Positions 16,856 to 26,255 of a stretch of 64,000 bases of DNA are shown piece by piece. The position numbers and the translations under genes are program-made. The stretch spans positions 1-64,000 of the forward strand of contig CALXTN010000007.1 of NCBI GenBank assembly GCA_944391405.1, read 5' to 3'. The notes under the pieces were generated by a model that was given only the letters and a program-made list of their open reading frames with translations, was not told the DNA's origin and did not search any database. Numbering within the stretch: the first letter of the stretch is position 1; each line of letters starts with the position of its first letter. This stretch comes from an uncultured Alphaproteobacteria bacterium. GTDB lineage: Bacteria; Pseudomonadota; Alphaproteobacteria; RF32; CAG-239.

Positions 16856-18034
16856 TTATTCAAAATAACGCTTATCCGGCGTATTGATGAGCCACTGCTT
16901 AAATTTACATTGTTTTGTGAATGGACCGCCGATGAAGTTCAGATATTCATCAATGAGGTTCTTAATGCCTTCATCGTATTCCTCTGGGGTGTAGGAATTG
17001 CGGGCAAACAAATCCGAAAGGATAATGTTTGATACCGCTTCCTCGTGAGGAATACCGTAAAGAATTTCCTGATAGTTCGGCCACCCCATATTGGAGTAGT
17101 TGACGATAATATCACGGAACTTCCCCCAGTCGGCATTGAAAACCCCCGGCATCCCGTAGCGTTCGGGAGACTGTGATTTTGTCACGCCGTTAAAGCGAAT
17201 AGTATCTTTCTTTAACGGGCCCAAGCAAGCAGCAATATAACCCAGATAAATTTCAGATATCTTCGCTTCAGGAATGACCACCTTGTCAGTTTTCGGCAAG
17301 AAGATAGGGCAGTGCGTCAACACGAGGTTGACTTTTACCGCCGCAAATTTCTCTTGCTTCAACTGCCACATCCACTCGGCAAGCAATCGCCTGTCATAGA
17401 ATGGATTGCCTGAGCAGATGACAAAAGTAACCTCTTTGAGCCCTTGAGATACGGCAAAATTGTATATCTCAATAAGATTACCCTCAGAGTCGTCATCGTT
17501 GCTCGGAAAATAATTCCGATGGGCATAGTCCTCACCGGTCATAAGGGACATCAAGGCTGTGTAGGTGTCATACTCCGTTTTGCGGATAAGTCCGCTGTTA
17601 CGATAGAACAACTTCTTGAACAAGCCCTTATTTCCCTCCTTACCGGAGGTCAGGAACGGTAACGTTCTCCTTGTTTTTTTTGCGTAAAAACGCAAAATCT
17701 CCATTGCAAACAGTGGCGCTGTTAAGAAACCGCTGAAACAATAAAGATACGGGTTGACCGTGTTATGTGGCAAATCGTACAACGAGCATACGACTGCTTT
17801 AGACGTTCCCCCCTGAGCGTTGGGATATTTGAATGTATCCCCAGGTTTCAATCCGCCGATTTCTTCCGCATAGCGGAGAGTTTCGGCATCAAGTGTAACC
17901 TGACGCTGTTGCGTGACCTGCACACGTTCCGCCATAAACTGTCTTCCGGCAGCGTTACAGCGATAACCGTTTTCACTCATCAATTTCTGAAAATCTTCGC
18001 GGTTCGTATCCACGAAATCAAAATAATTTGCCAT
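16856..18034 (-). CDS. Unrecognised 392-residue protein, foreign-looking
   Basis: Soluble, 392 residues, no signal peptide. The sequence is well-formed globular protein with hydrophobic strands (VTFVICSGNPFYD, AAVKVNLVLTHCPIF) and conserved-looking loops, suggesting an alpha/beta fold, but I cannot place it in a family. It begins without a Shine-Dalgarno in an A/T-only leader (TTTAAAAATT before ATG) and uses noticeably more G/C-ending codons than its neighbours, like the SPFH gene at 8837..9796. A strong terminator follows. Acquisition from another lineage is a reasonable inference. Confidence 0.7.
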   Translation of the reverse strand: MANYFDFVDTNREDFQKLMSENGYRCNAAGRQFMAERVQVTQQRQVTLDAETLRYAEEIGGLKPGDTFKYPNAQGGTSKAVVCSLYDLPHNTVNPYLYCFSGFLTAPLFAMEILRFYAKKTRRTLPFLTSGKEGNKGLFKKLFYRNSGLIRKTEYDTYTALMSLMTGEDYAHRNYFPSNDDDSEGNLIEIYNFAVSQGLKEVTFVICSGNPFYDRRLLAEWMWQLKQEKFAAVKVNLVLTHCPIFLPKTDKVVIPEAKISEIYLGYIAACLGPLKKDTIRFNGVTKSQSPERYGMPGVFNADWGKFRDIIVNYSNMGWPNYQEILYGIPHEEAVSNIILSDLFARNSYTPEEYDEGIKNLIDEYLNFIGGPFTKQCKFKQWLINTPDKRYFE

Positions 18035-18144
18035 AATTTTTAAAGTTTTTTTAGTTTATAAATATATTTTTTAGACCTCAAGAATACCACATTTTAAAGG
18101 CAAAGTCAAACAGATAGAAAAGAAAACGAGCGTTAAAGAGATGG

Positions 18145-19707
18145 CTAAAAAGAAATGCGCCACCAGATAAAAGCACTCAAAAAGGCAAATACGCTAATAA
18201 GAATAAGGACGCAGATTTGCCCTTTGCGTGGGATGAAATTACAAAATTGTGCCAACAAAATCGCCCATGCGAGGGTAATAATCGCCACATATCGAAAATC
18301 TTGATTGCACATATACGGGTGCATTAACCCAAAAGCGACTTGCCCCGCTAAAATCCCCAGAAGTAAGACAATTGCAAACCAAGAGTTAGTAGCTTTTTTA
18401 CAGAAAATAAAATAAAACACCACACCCCAGAGCAACAGTAAAATCGCTTTGAATATCCAGATAAGCATATAAATAAGCGGCATAATATCATCAGCACGAT
18501 ACGAAAAGTCCCATTGCCCGAAGAGAGCCGTTTTCGTCATGGTTTCCCACAGGTTGATACCAAAGTCGTTATAAAACATCCGTTCATAAAACCAAGCCCC
18601 CAATGGGTTAAATCTTTGCCAATAAGAGTAAGATTTGAGAGATAAATGCTCTTGCGGTGGCACAAAATCCGCCCCAACGTGTAAGAAAAAGTGCTGATAC
18701 AAAGGCCAAATCGCCAAGCCCCCAAGTAGGAATATGCTAAAAATGCTGATTTCAAGCCACGTTTGTTTGTCATTATGTTGAATAAGCCGTAAGAGTAGAA
18801 TAATCTCGGTTAAAGGCATAACTACAATAGCAGAAAGTTTGGTAAGTGCGGCAAGCGTTGCGAAAATAAAAAGATAAATTAAGTTTTTGCGCTCCCCATT
18901 TTGGTAGTAGAGTAGGGAATAATAGATTATCCCTGCCTGCAAAGGCAAAAGCAAGCAATCATTATTAAAAAATCCGGAGATGGCATTATAAGCCGGAAAG
19001 AAAACAACGAGCAACAAACCACAAAAATAGGGGATAGGTTGCAGATTAAACAGTCGTAATATTTTATCGCAAATAAGGTAGTAGCCTAACATATAGCAAC
19101 AAAAAGCCACCTGAGCCGTTTCGGCTGCAATTTGTATACTATCTGTAAAGATAAGGGCAAAGCGCATTTCCGCTGCCGCCAAGAAGAAATGCAAAATAGG
19201 GTGATAGGTTGAGTATGAAGGGCGGGTTAGGAGAGGATTTTCGTTCCAAAATAAGAAATGATTATCTAAAATATACTCAATGTAATTAAAGCACGATGCA
19301 AAATCATATTGAATATCGGTGTGCCCCGTATTGGTAATCAGAGAAAGATTGAAGAAAAAAGCCATAAAAATAAAGAGCCATCCATAAATTGAAACGTCGA
19401 AATCAGAACGATGTCGCTTAAAAATAGGAGCGAAAATAAGAAAAAAAGCAAAAATCCATACGCTCCAAATATGAATCGGTAAATAAAAAGAAAGCAAAGC
19501 CGAAATAAGAGCGAAAATTCCCCAAGATAATCGTTCTTTATTTTGTAGATTCAGAGGATTAAAGGCAAAAACAATCGCTAATCCCCCCCACAAATTAAGT
19601 TGCGCATTATTGAGTTGATAAATATAAGCAAAAAGAAACAATGTAAAAAACATGACAGCAGTAAGTAAATATGAAGAAAAAGGAAATTTACGAATAAAAC
19701 TTTCCAC
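18145..19707 (-). CDS. Polytopic membrane protein, GT-C glycosyltransferase-like
   Basis: 520 residues with about 12 hydrophobic helices. A first periplasmic loop with an acidic pair (NTGHTDIQYDF) and a later polar loop (SYSTYHPILHFFL) fit the layout of GT-C enzymes that use polyprenyl-phosphate sugars (ArnT/PMT-like), which would move sugars onto lipid or protein on the outer face of the inner membrane. The identification rests on topology and these loops only. The start is GTG with an AGAGAGTG ribosome binding site. The neighbouring genes are unrelated. Confidence 0.6.
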   Translation of the reverse strand: MESFIRKFPFSSYLLTAVMFFTLFLFAYIYQLNNAQLNLWGGLAIVFAFNPLNLQNKERLSWGIFALISALLSFYLPIHIWSVWIFAFFLIFAPIFKRHRSDFDVSIYGWLFIFMAFFFNLSLITNTGHTDIQYDFASCFNYIEYILDNHFLFWNENPLLTRPSYSTYHPILHFFLAAAEMRFALIFTDSIQIAAETAQVAFCCYMLGYYLICDKILRLFNLQPIPYFCGLLLVVFFPAYNAISGFFNNDCLLLPLQAGIIYYSLLYYQNGERKNLIYLFIFATLAALTKLSAIVVMPLTEIILLLRLIQHNDKQTWLEISIFSIFLLGGLAIWPLYQHFFLHVGADFVPPQEHLSLKSYSYWQRFNPLGAWFYERMFYNDFGINLWETMTKTALFGQWDFSYRADDIMPLIYMLIWIFKAILLLLWGVVFYFIFCKKATNSWFAIVLLLGILAGQVAFGLMHPYMCNQDFRYVAIITLAWAILLAQFCNFIPRKGQICVLILISVFAFLSAFIWWRISF

Positions 19708-19846
19708 GACACACTCTCTGCGAAAAAATATTTAAAAACAAGTATCAACTTTTTAAATTTCAAGTCAAGTCTGAAGATAAAAATATCAAAAGCTTAAGAA
19801 ATTGTAAAGATTCAAGTGGTTAGCGAAAAATAGTGGAAAAAAGTGC

Positions 19847-19875
19847 TTGCCAGTATTTTTAAAATATGATATTTT
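19847..19875 (+). promoter_or_regulatory. Probable promoter of the VWA gene
   Basis: TTGCCA (19847..19852), 17-bp spacer ending TATGA (extended -10 TG), TATTTT (19870..19875). The spacer end matches that of the promoter before the MoxR gene at 23192. Confidence 0.5.
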
Positions 19876-19905
19876 AAATTATAAGCATAAAAAAAGAGGT
19901 GCGCT

Positions 19906-22900
19906 ATGGGTATTATGGATTTATTTAATAAAAAAGAAAAAGACGCAGACGAAATTTCCGTAAAAGAACAGATGAAACAAGAAGCCTCTGCAAGAGAAAA
20001 TATAGAAATTGAGGTTTCCGGTACAGAGAGATATAGAGAAGAAGCCAAAGTCCGTCATATTAAGGATATTGTCAAAAATCCGTTAAACCAACTGCGAATA
20101 GATTTTTCTCAAAAGTTTCTAAGTGGTAATCCTGATGATTATACAGAAAATTATGTAAGAGAATTACACAAAAAAATAGCACAGATGTTTGAAGATAGCG
20201 AAGAAAGAAAACAAATCTATGCCTCTCATCAAGAAAATTTTGAGCATTTTTTAGCAACAGGAGATATAAAAACGCCGCTAAACCTGAAAGATGAAGAATC
20301 ACAATTCTTCTGGGGCGTGGCTTTAGGTCTATATGCGACTCATCCGGAAATACAATTAAAATGGGACATCAAGAATCAAGCCGAACGTATTTCCAAAAGT
20401 ACAATATGGCGTCGTATATCATCGTCATCATATATGCAGCAAGAATTGCAAAAACACGCAATGATAATAGAAAATGCGGTAGATAATCCGGATACCAAGT
20501 TGGTGTGGAGTGAAAATGGCTATCCGAATATCAGCTATTGCTTTGTTCAGGACAAAAATATCATTATTGACGATATGTTGTGGACGTTGGTAACTGGTGT
20601 TGATGCAGCCGCAACAGCCATAAATCATGAAATCGCACACTCTAAAGGGACTCAGTTCACTCAAAGTAAGCGAATGGAAGAAATAAAACAAAGACAAGAA
20701 GTTTTAATTCAAGAGATGAAAGATAGTGCTGAACGCAAAGATATGGAAGGATGGAAAAAAGCAGCAAAAGAGGCAGTACGGTTAAAAGTAGAATACAGTT
20801 ATCGCTTTTATTTCTTTGATGAATTAGAAAATATGTATGCAAATCGGTATGCGGTAAACTTTGGTGGTGATTTTGATAAAGCACACTTAAATGAGTTAGA
20901 GACAGACGTCAACGTTGGAAGAAAATATCTTGCTCCGATGAGTATAAAAGAAGCAGAAAAAGAATTAAAAGAAAGCGCGGAAAAACGCATTGCGCACGTT
21001 AAAGCAATTGCACGGAATAGTTTTTTTGCAAACAACCAAATTATTAACGATTTAAAGAAAAATGAATGGCACAGTTTACGTTTATATCCAGAATTGTTAA
21101 GTGGTGTAGATAAAGATGGACGTAAAATGAGTGCTGCCGAAAGTTTTGAGAAAATTAGAGAGATCTGTGATAAATTTGAAACTTCGCAGCCAAATAAAGG
21201 GTTAAAAGAATTAAATGCAGATTTGTACAAGAAAAGAATGACAACAATGAGTAGTCGTCGTATAGCAATGGTGGACGAGTTCTTTGATATGTTTGTTGCT
21301 CCGCATATGGAAGAGATATATCAAAGAGAAGAGAACAATTTAGAACAACAGCTTCAACAAACACAGAATCCTCAACAAGGAAGTCAGCAAGGTCAGGGTC
21401 AAGGTCAAGGACAAGGACAAGGTCAGGGGCAAAGACAAGGACAAGGAGGTGGAATGGATGGAATGCCACCAATGCTTCCACCACCTCCAATAGATAGTAA
21501 ACAACAAACGAAAGAACAACAATCTAAACAACAAAATAATCAAGACCAAAACCAGCAAGGTCAAGGTGGTCAAGGCCAAGATCAAGATAAGCAACAAGGC
21601 GATAAAGACCAAAACCAGCATGGTCAAGGTGGTCAAGGCCAAGATCAAGATAAGCAACAAGGCGATAAAGACCAAAACCAAAATGGTCAAGGCGGTCAAG
21701 GCCAAGAGCAAGATAAGCAACAAGGCGATAAAGACCAAAACCAGAATGGACAGGGCGGTCAAGGCCAAGATCAGCAAGGTTCAAATGAGCAATCAAATGA
21801 TACATCAAGTAAGCAAAATAGTCAATTTCCGGATACAAGACAATTTGAGTTACCGGATACCGATATTTATCATCCAAAGATGACGGAAGACAGGGCAAAA
21901 GAATTATTGGAAAAAGCCGAAACGATAAGAGAGTTAAAACGTAGGGGAGAAGAAAATGAGGTTAAGTCAAATGATTTACCAAAGCAAAAGCAAGACGATG
22001 AATATGGGGATGCACCACAAAAAGTAAAAGGAGGTAACTTAGATAAAAAAGGCAATAACAAAAAAAATAACAATAATCTTGAAGACTATTTACCGCAGAA
22101 TGATATGCCAGCTCTAATAGACATAGATGATATGAAAAAGTTGACACCGGATAATATGCGTGCGGCACAATTTTATCGGGAAGGAAATTGGGATGAGTAT
22201 CAACGTTACGTTGCACAATTCAAGAATGAAATTGCGATGGCGAAAAAGATGATTAAAGAAATCATCAAACAAAATAAGTTTGACAGTGTTAAGCGGGGTA
22301 AAGAACAAGATAAAGAAAAAATGACAAAATTACCAATACAAGGAGGAAGAACAATAGATTTACAACGTCATGTAGAATTACAAAAGAAATTGCGTCGAAA
22401 CGACCCCAATATTTCCAAGAGAGACTTGGAACGTTTTCGCACAAAATATAAGTATTCAGAGGAAGAACTTATCAAAGAAGTTCAGCTTCCGCAATCAAAT
22501 TTTGGTATTTTGATAGATGGTTCTGGTTCCATGACAGGTAGACCGTTTGAGAGTGCTCTGGCTATATCTTGTATTTTATACGAAGCGGCGCGCAGTTTCA
22601 AAGAAATTAATGTTTACATTTATATGATGGGTGAACCATATCCTTTAACAGTTGCAACACCGAATAACAAAACAAAAGAAATCGGTAAGAATATAGAAAG
22701 TGTTCGTGAAGGTCAAGGGGGCGCAAATGACTATTTAATTCCGGCAGTGCAACAGTTCTTAAAAGATGTATCAGAAGATATGAGGAAGCATCCTCATGTT
22801 AAGAGTGGTTTTACGCATATCTTTTCTATTACGGACGGTGGAAATGATGACTATTTTGAAGGAAATATGGTCAATGAGTGTTTAAGAACGATGTTAGAAA

Positions 22901-23175
22901 AGAACGAGCAGCTAACCTTTGATAGTTTCTTTATGGGAAATGAAGCTTCAGGTGGCGGCGGAGGATACACCAAACCATTAATCCATGAAATGCAAAGATC
23001 GGGGTGTATGCGTATTGATTATGTTGATGGAATAGAGAGAGGAGAACAAATTCCTGAGAAAATCATGGAAATGCTAAAGAAAAGATTGAAACATAGTACA
23101 ATAAAAGAGCCAATGACGAATGGCATTAAGGAAAAACTAATAATTGAGACCTTAAAATCCATGAAAAAGCGATAG
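19906..23175 (+). CDS. Metallopeptidase-like/VWA fusion protein of a MoxR-VWA system
   Basis: 1089 residues in three parts. Residues ~1-470 hold a zinc-metallopeptidase-like domain: H241-E-I-A-H245 (within TAINHEIAHSKG) followed ~60 residues later by FFDELENMYANRYA, whose Glu fits a third gluzincin ligand. Residues ~480-640 are a Gln/Gly/Asp linker with a 21-residue tandem repeat. The C-terminus (from ~860) is a von Willebrand A domain with the metal site D871-G-S-G-S and a later SITDGGNDD loop. The order metallopeptidase-like then VWA recalls the DUF2201 family, usually partnered with a MoxR ATPase, but this protein is over twice that size. The MoxR gene follows at once. Shine-Dalgarno GAGGTG. 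Confidence 0.8.
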   Translation: MGIMDLFNKKEKDADEISVKEQMKQEASARENIEIEVSGTERYREEAKVRHIKDIVKNPLNQLRIDFSQKFLSGNPDDYTENYVRELHKKIAQMFEDSEERKQIYASHQENFEHFLATGDIKTPLNLKDEESQFFWGVALGLYATHPEIQLKWDIKNQAERISKSTIWRRISSSSYMQQELQKHAMIIENAVDNPDTKLVWSENGYPNISYCFVQDKNIIIDDMLWTLVTGVDAAATAINHEIAHSKGTQFTQSKRMEEIKQRQEVLIQEMKDSAERKDMEGWKKAAKEAVRLKVEYSYRFYFFDELENMYANRYAVNFGGDFDKAHLNELETDVNVGRKYLAPMSIKEAEKELKESAEKRIAHVKAIARNSFFANNQIINDLKKNEWHSLRLYPELLSGVDKDGRKMSAAESFEKIREICDKFETSQPNKGLKELNADLYKKRMTTMSSRRIAMVDEFFDMFVAPHMEEIYQREENNLEQQLQQTQNPQQGSQQGQGQGQGQGQGQGQRQGQGGGMDGMPPMLPPPPIDSKQQTKEQQSKQQNNQDQNQQGQGGQGQDQDKQQGDKDQNQHGQGGQGQDQDKQQGDKDQNQNGQGGQGQEQDKQQGDKDQNQNGQGGQGQDQQGSNEQSNDTSSKQNSQFPDTRQFELPDTDIYHPKMTEDRAKELLEKAETIRELKRRGEENEVKSNDLPKQKQDDEYGDAPQKVKGGNLDKKGNNKKNNNNLEDYLPQNDMPALIDIDDMKKLTPDNMRAAQFYREGNWDEYQRYVAQFKNEIAMAKKMIKEIIKQNKFDSVKRGKEQDKEKMTKLPIQGGRTIDLQRHVELQKKLRRNDPNISKRDLERFRTKYKYSEEELIKEVQLPQSNFGILIDGSGSMTGRPFESALAISCILYEAARSFKEINVYIYMMGEPYPLTVATPNNKTKEIGKNIESVREGQGGANDYLIPAVQQFLKDVSEDMRKHPHVKSGFTHIFSITDGGNDDYFEGNMVNECLRTMLEKNEQLTFDSFFMGNEASGGGGGYTKPLIHEMQRSGCMRIDYVDGIERGEQIPEKIMEMLKKRLKHSTIKEPMTNGIKEKLIIETLKSMKKR
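21544..21777 (+). repeat. 63-bp tandem repeat encoding a Gln/Gly-rich linker
   Basis: Units begin at 21544, 21607, 21670 and 21733 (period exactly 63 bp, ~3.7 copies), each encoding a DQNQ-x-GQGGQGQ-x-Q-DKQQGDK block. A shorter GQ-rich stretch precedes it at ~21390..21450. In-frame copy-number change would alter linker length without breaking the gene. Confidence 0.9.
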
Positions 23176-23191
23176 AATAAGGATTTATTGA

Positions 23192-23220
23192 TTGCAACAA
23201 TATGTAAATTATGATAAAAT
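23192..23220 (+). promoter_or_regulatory. Probable promoter of the MoxR-type ATPase gene
   Basis: TTGCAA (23192..23197), 17-bp spacer ending TATGA, TAAAAT (23215..23220), so the ATPase can be transcribed independently of the VWA gene. Confidence 0.6.
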
Positions 23221-23260
23221 AAAGCTAGATTGAAGCCAAGAAAATTTAAGGAGAACAAAG

Positions 23261-25906
23261 ATGGCGCAGATATATAGACATAAATTTGGAACAGAGGAAT
23301 TTCCGGTGCCAATATTAGATAAAATAACTGGAAAAATCCAGTGGTTGGCTTCAGAAGAAGATGCAATATATATTCCGACAATGCGAACCGAGAGTAAAGA
23401 AGCAATATATGGGCGCTTAATTCGTCAAGTCGTGACTGATCCGACAATGATGAAAGATATGACGGAAATGCTGTTAAGATTAGATAAAAGCCGCACTCCG
23501 GAAGAGAGTAAAAGCTATGGATATACGACCATGGGGGCTCCAGGTAATGGTAAGACCTTTTTAAGTAAGGCGATAGGATCGTTGGTACACCCGAAAGGTG
23601 CTCTGGTTGTAGACTGTAACAATATAGATAATCCGGATGAATTATACAAGGTAACAACATTTAGTGTTGATGAAACGAAAAAACAAAGAAAGATAGATGC
23701 CAGAATTCAAATGGGAAATATCGATGAAGAACAGGCTTTATCACAAAATGCTATTGCATATATGAAAAAGATGTTTGGTAACGATGTTGTAACTCAAGAA
23801 ATGCGTGATGGTAAAAGAATTACCGCAATAGACTGGGGTGCTATAAAAGGTGAAACAGCATATATTGAAGGAGTTTTGGATAAAGTGATGGAAATGGAAA
23901 AAATTCCATACGAAAAAGACAACAGCTCATTAGGGTTCGTTGTATCCAATGGACCTTTATTACGAGCTTTAGTAGACCCAAACTCACCGGATTATGGACG
24001 TATCGTTATTCGTGACGAGTCAAATCGAGGTCCAGCAGTAGATGCGTGGTTAAAAATAGAAGCCTTTTTCTCAGAGCCGGGAGCTGATGAGTTAAAGTTG
24101 AAAGGTGAAGATGATAAAGAATTTACAATTAAGCGCTCCGAAATACCAGCAACATTTATGTTCTTAGGCACAGCAAACCAAGCAACGGAAGATATGGGAA
24201 TGAGTGCTAAAGAGATGACCAAACCAATGATATCACGTCAAGGTATGGGAATTGATATTCGCCAAATTGCTGATCCGGAAAAAGCTGACTACTTATCAAG
24301 AACCTTAAAACATTTAACAGGAGTACCGGCATATCATGTATATATGATGGATCCGGAAACGTTTGATAAAAATCCGGAGATGTTGGCAGAAACACTGATG
24401 TACTTCAGAACTGTTGGTTTAACACCGGAAGAAAAGAAAAAAATACCACAAGAAGAATTGTTTAATATCAGACATATAGATAGAACAATTAAAGTGGCAA
24501 TGCAATATGGATCATTACTTTCAGAAGCGGAAAATGTTATTTTAACAGCATCAAAAGATGAAACATTGCCAGAAAGGTATACAGCATATCTTGAAAGTCA
24601 AGCAGTTGTCGATTTAAGATATGTATTTAAGCTTTATCAACACTCAAAAATAGCACAGCCAAAAGGAAAAACCGGTGTGAATGTTTTTGCAAAACTAGGG
24701 CACACCACCAAAGCCCAAAGCCAAGAAGAAGTGGCATGGGAAATGAATAAACGCATAGCCAAAAGAGAAAAAGAGCAGTTACTGGTCAGAGGTACAATGC
24801 TAGAGAATGAAGTGGCTGTCAAATTAAAGGATATGCTTATTCCAGACAGCATTAACAGTCTGTTAAGGGAATCAGAAAATAAAGAAGAAGATTATAAGAA
24901 GATTGAAGGATATTGGAAAGGATTAAAGCAAGCAGCCAAAGGGTTAAATTTTGAGTTTGCTGGTTATATTGGAGAAGATTCTGTATCAAAATTATATAAT
25001 GCGCGTCCTGAAGATTTCCCTAGTGTCGAATTAGATGAGATAAAAGAAGTCCTAATAGCATCAATTCGTGAAGAATATAAGGATGAATTAAAAGGTCAGC
25101 ATTTAACGGCAGATGATGTTTTTGACGATACAACATTGCAAGAAGCAACCCAAATGTTGGCTAAAGAAGATGAATATCAAAGGATATTTGTTCCAAACTA
25201 TGAATTAGAAACAACTCTGGATAAGCCATTAAAACAAGTATATATAGCTTCAAATCGCGAAGAAAGCATGGAAGAAATAGATAGAGAAAGTTTGATAACC
25301 ACAAATCAATTTGCAGATAGCTTTATCATAAAAAGCATGCGTAGTCATAACATGAAAAAATATGCGAAGGAAAAACCCCACTGGGATGAGGAAAATTTAG
25401 GAGGAGATGAAGTCAGTAAAGAAATAGCCTTGGGAGAAAACAAATATTTTAATACAGCATGTGTTTTTGTAAATGATGAAGAGAACAAAAAAGTAGGCCT
25501 CGCTGCCATTGTATATAATAAGAATAACCAAAATGCAATTATTTTAGCAGACTTTGATGTTAGCGAAGACGATAAAGCGAAATTAAAGAAGAATGGCGTA
25601 TTCTATGTCAATTTGAATGAGGTTAACGAAAGTGGAGATTATAGCATTATTGGTAATTATTTGAGCCAGCAAACAGCCCCATGTGGAGAGGTTAATAATG
25701 CGCAAGTAGTTGCATCATTGATGATGAGAATTGATCCGGAATTAGCAACAACCGGTGATGATAATGCAGCTGAATTTTGCCAGTATCTCCAAAATATGGG
25801 AGAGAGCGATAAAAATAGGGTTGATGCAATACAGTTAACCAACGTTGAGTTTGAAAAAGATGTACCGATTAATATTGCTATAAACAAAGCAAGACAAGGG
25901 AGATAG
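23261..25906 (+). CDS. MoxR-type AAA+ ATPase with long C-terminal extension
   Basis: 881 residues. The AAA+ module spans about 30-480: Walker A GAPGNGKT at 92-99, Walker B IRDESNRG with the acidic pair at 252-253, sensor-1 FLGTANQ around 306 and a SRQGMGIDI segment. The DESNRG Walker B and GTANQ sensor are MoxR-like. MoxR ATPases act with VWA proteins as chaperones that remodel or metallate target complexes. The remaining ~400 residues have no motif I know and make the protein more than twice the usual MoxR size (~330). Preceded by its own promoter and AAGGAGA; the next gene starts 2 bp after its stop. Confidence 0.85.
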   Translation: MAQIYRHKFGTEEFPVPILDKITGKIQWLASEEDAIYIPTMRTESKEAIYGRLIRQVVTDPTMMKDMTEMLLRLDKSRTPEESKSYGYTTMGAPGNGKTFLSKAIGSLVHPKGALVVDCNNIDNPDELYKVTTFSVDETKKQRKIDARIQMGNIDEEQALSQNAIAYMKKMFGNDVVTQEMRDGKRITAIDWGAIKGETAYIEGVLDKVMEMEKIPYEKDNSSLGFVVSNGPLLRALVDPNSPDYGRIVIRDESNRGPAVDAWLKIEAFFSEPGADELKLKGEDDKEFTIKRSEIPATFMFLGTANQATEDMGMSAKEMTKPMISRQGMGIDIRQIADPEKADYLSRTLKHLTGVPAYHVYMMDPETFDKNPEMLAETLMYFRTVGLTPEEKKKIPQEELFNIRHIDRTIKVAMQYGSLLSEAENVILTASKDETLPERYTAYLESQAVVDLRYVFKLYQHSKIAQPKGKTGVNVFAKLGHTTKAQSQEEVAWEMNKRIAKREKEQLLVRGTMLENEVAVKLKDMLIPDSINSLLRESENKEEDYKKIEGYWKGLKQAAKGLNFEFAGYIGEDSVSKLYNARPEDFPSVELDEIKEVLIASIREEYKDELKGQHLTADDVFDDTTLQEATQMLAKEDEYQRIFVPNYELETTLDKPLKQVYIASNREESMEEIDRESLITTNQFADSFIIKSMRSHNMKKYAKEKPHWDEENLGGDEVSKEIALGENKYFNTACVFVNDEENKKVGLAAIVYNKNNQNAIILADFDVSEDDKAKLKKNGVFYVNLNEVNESGDYSIIGNYLSQQTAPCGEVNNAQVVASLMMRIDPELATTGDDNAAEFCQYLQNMGESDKNRVDAIQLTNVEFEKDVPINIAINKARQGR

Positions 25907-25908
25907 TT

Positions 25909-26226
25909 ATGACAGAAAAAAGATATAACAAAGACCAGATAGAAACAATTGTACTACAAACAATTATGGCTCGTCCGTACAAAGATTTTGGAGGAAATCG
26001 AGTATATTCGGTAAATGCAGCAGGAGAAGAGGCCGTTATAAAAGGCCTAGCCGGTACAAAAGAAATAACCAGTTTGTATGAATTGGAACAAGCTGTTAAT
26101 GAACCAGAGGTAAGCAATATATATATTGCCAAAAATGCTTCAGTAACCAGTAAAGGTTTAAAGGGTGTTTTAGAAAGAAGTTCATTAACAAAAGACATAT
26201 TTTGTGCCTTTGATGTAAAAGACTAA
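25909..26226 (+). CDS. Small unrecognised protein of the MoxR-VWA cluster
   Basis: 105 residues, soluble, starting 2 bp after the MoxR-type gene with GGGAG overlapping the end of that gene, so translation is probably coupled. The sequence reads as a small mixed alpha/beta domain (NRVYSVNAAGEEAVIKGLAG; VSNIYIAKNASVTSKGL). No recognisable motif. Its position suggests an adaptor or regulator of the ATPase, but that is inference from context only. Confidence 0.7.
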   Translation: MTEKRYNKDQIETIVLQTIMARPYKDFGGNRVYSVNAAGEEAVIKGLAGTKEITSLYELEQAVNEPEVSNIYIAKNASVTSKGLKGVLERSSLTKDIFCAFDVKD

Positions 26227-26255
26227 TGGTTATATACATCTGACGTAGTAGTAGA

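Noticed and set aside
21544-21777. Regular repeats considered as a CRISPR array
   Set aside because: The whole 63-bp unit is repeated in frame inside a gene; there are no unique spacers.
21340-21898. Long open frames opposite the VWA gene linker
   Set aside because: They are Leu-rich translations of the 63-bp repeat on the complementary strand, without start signals.
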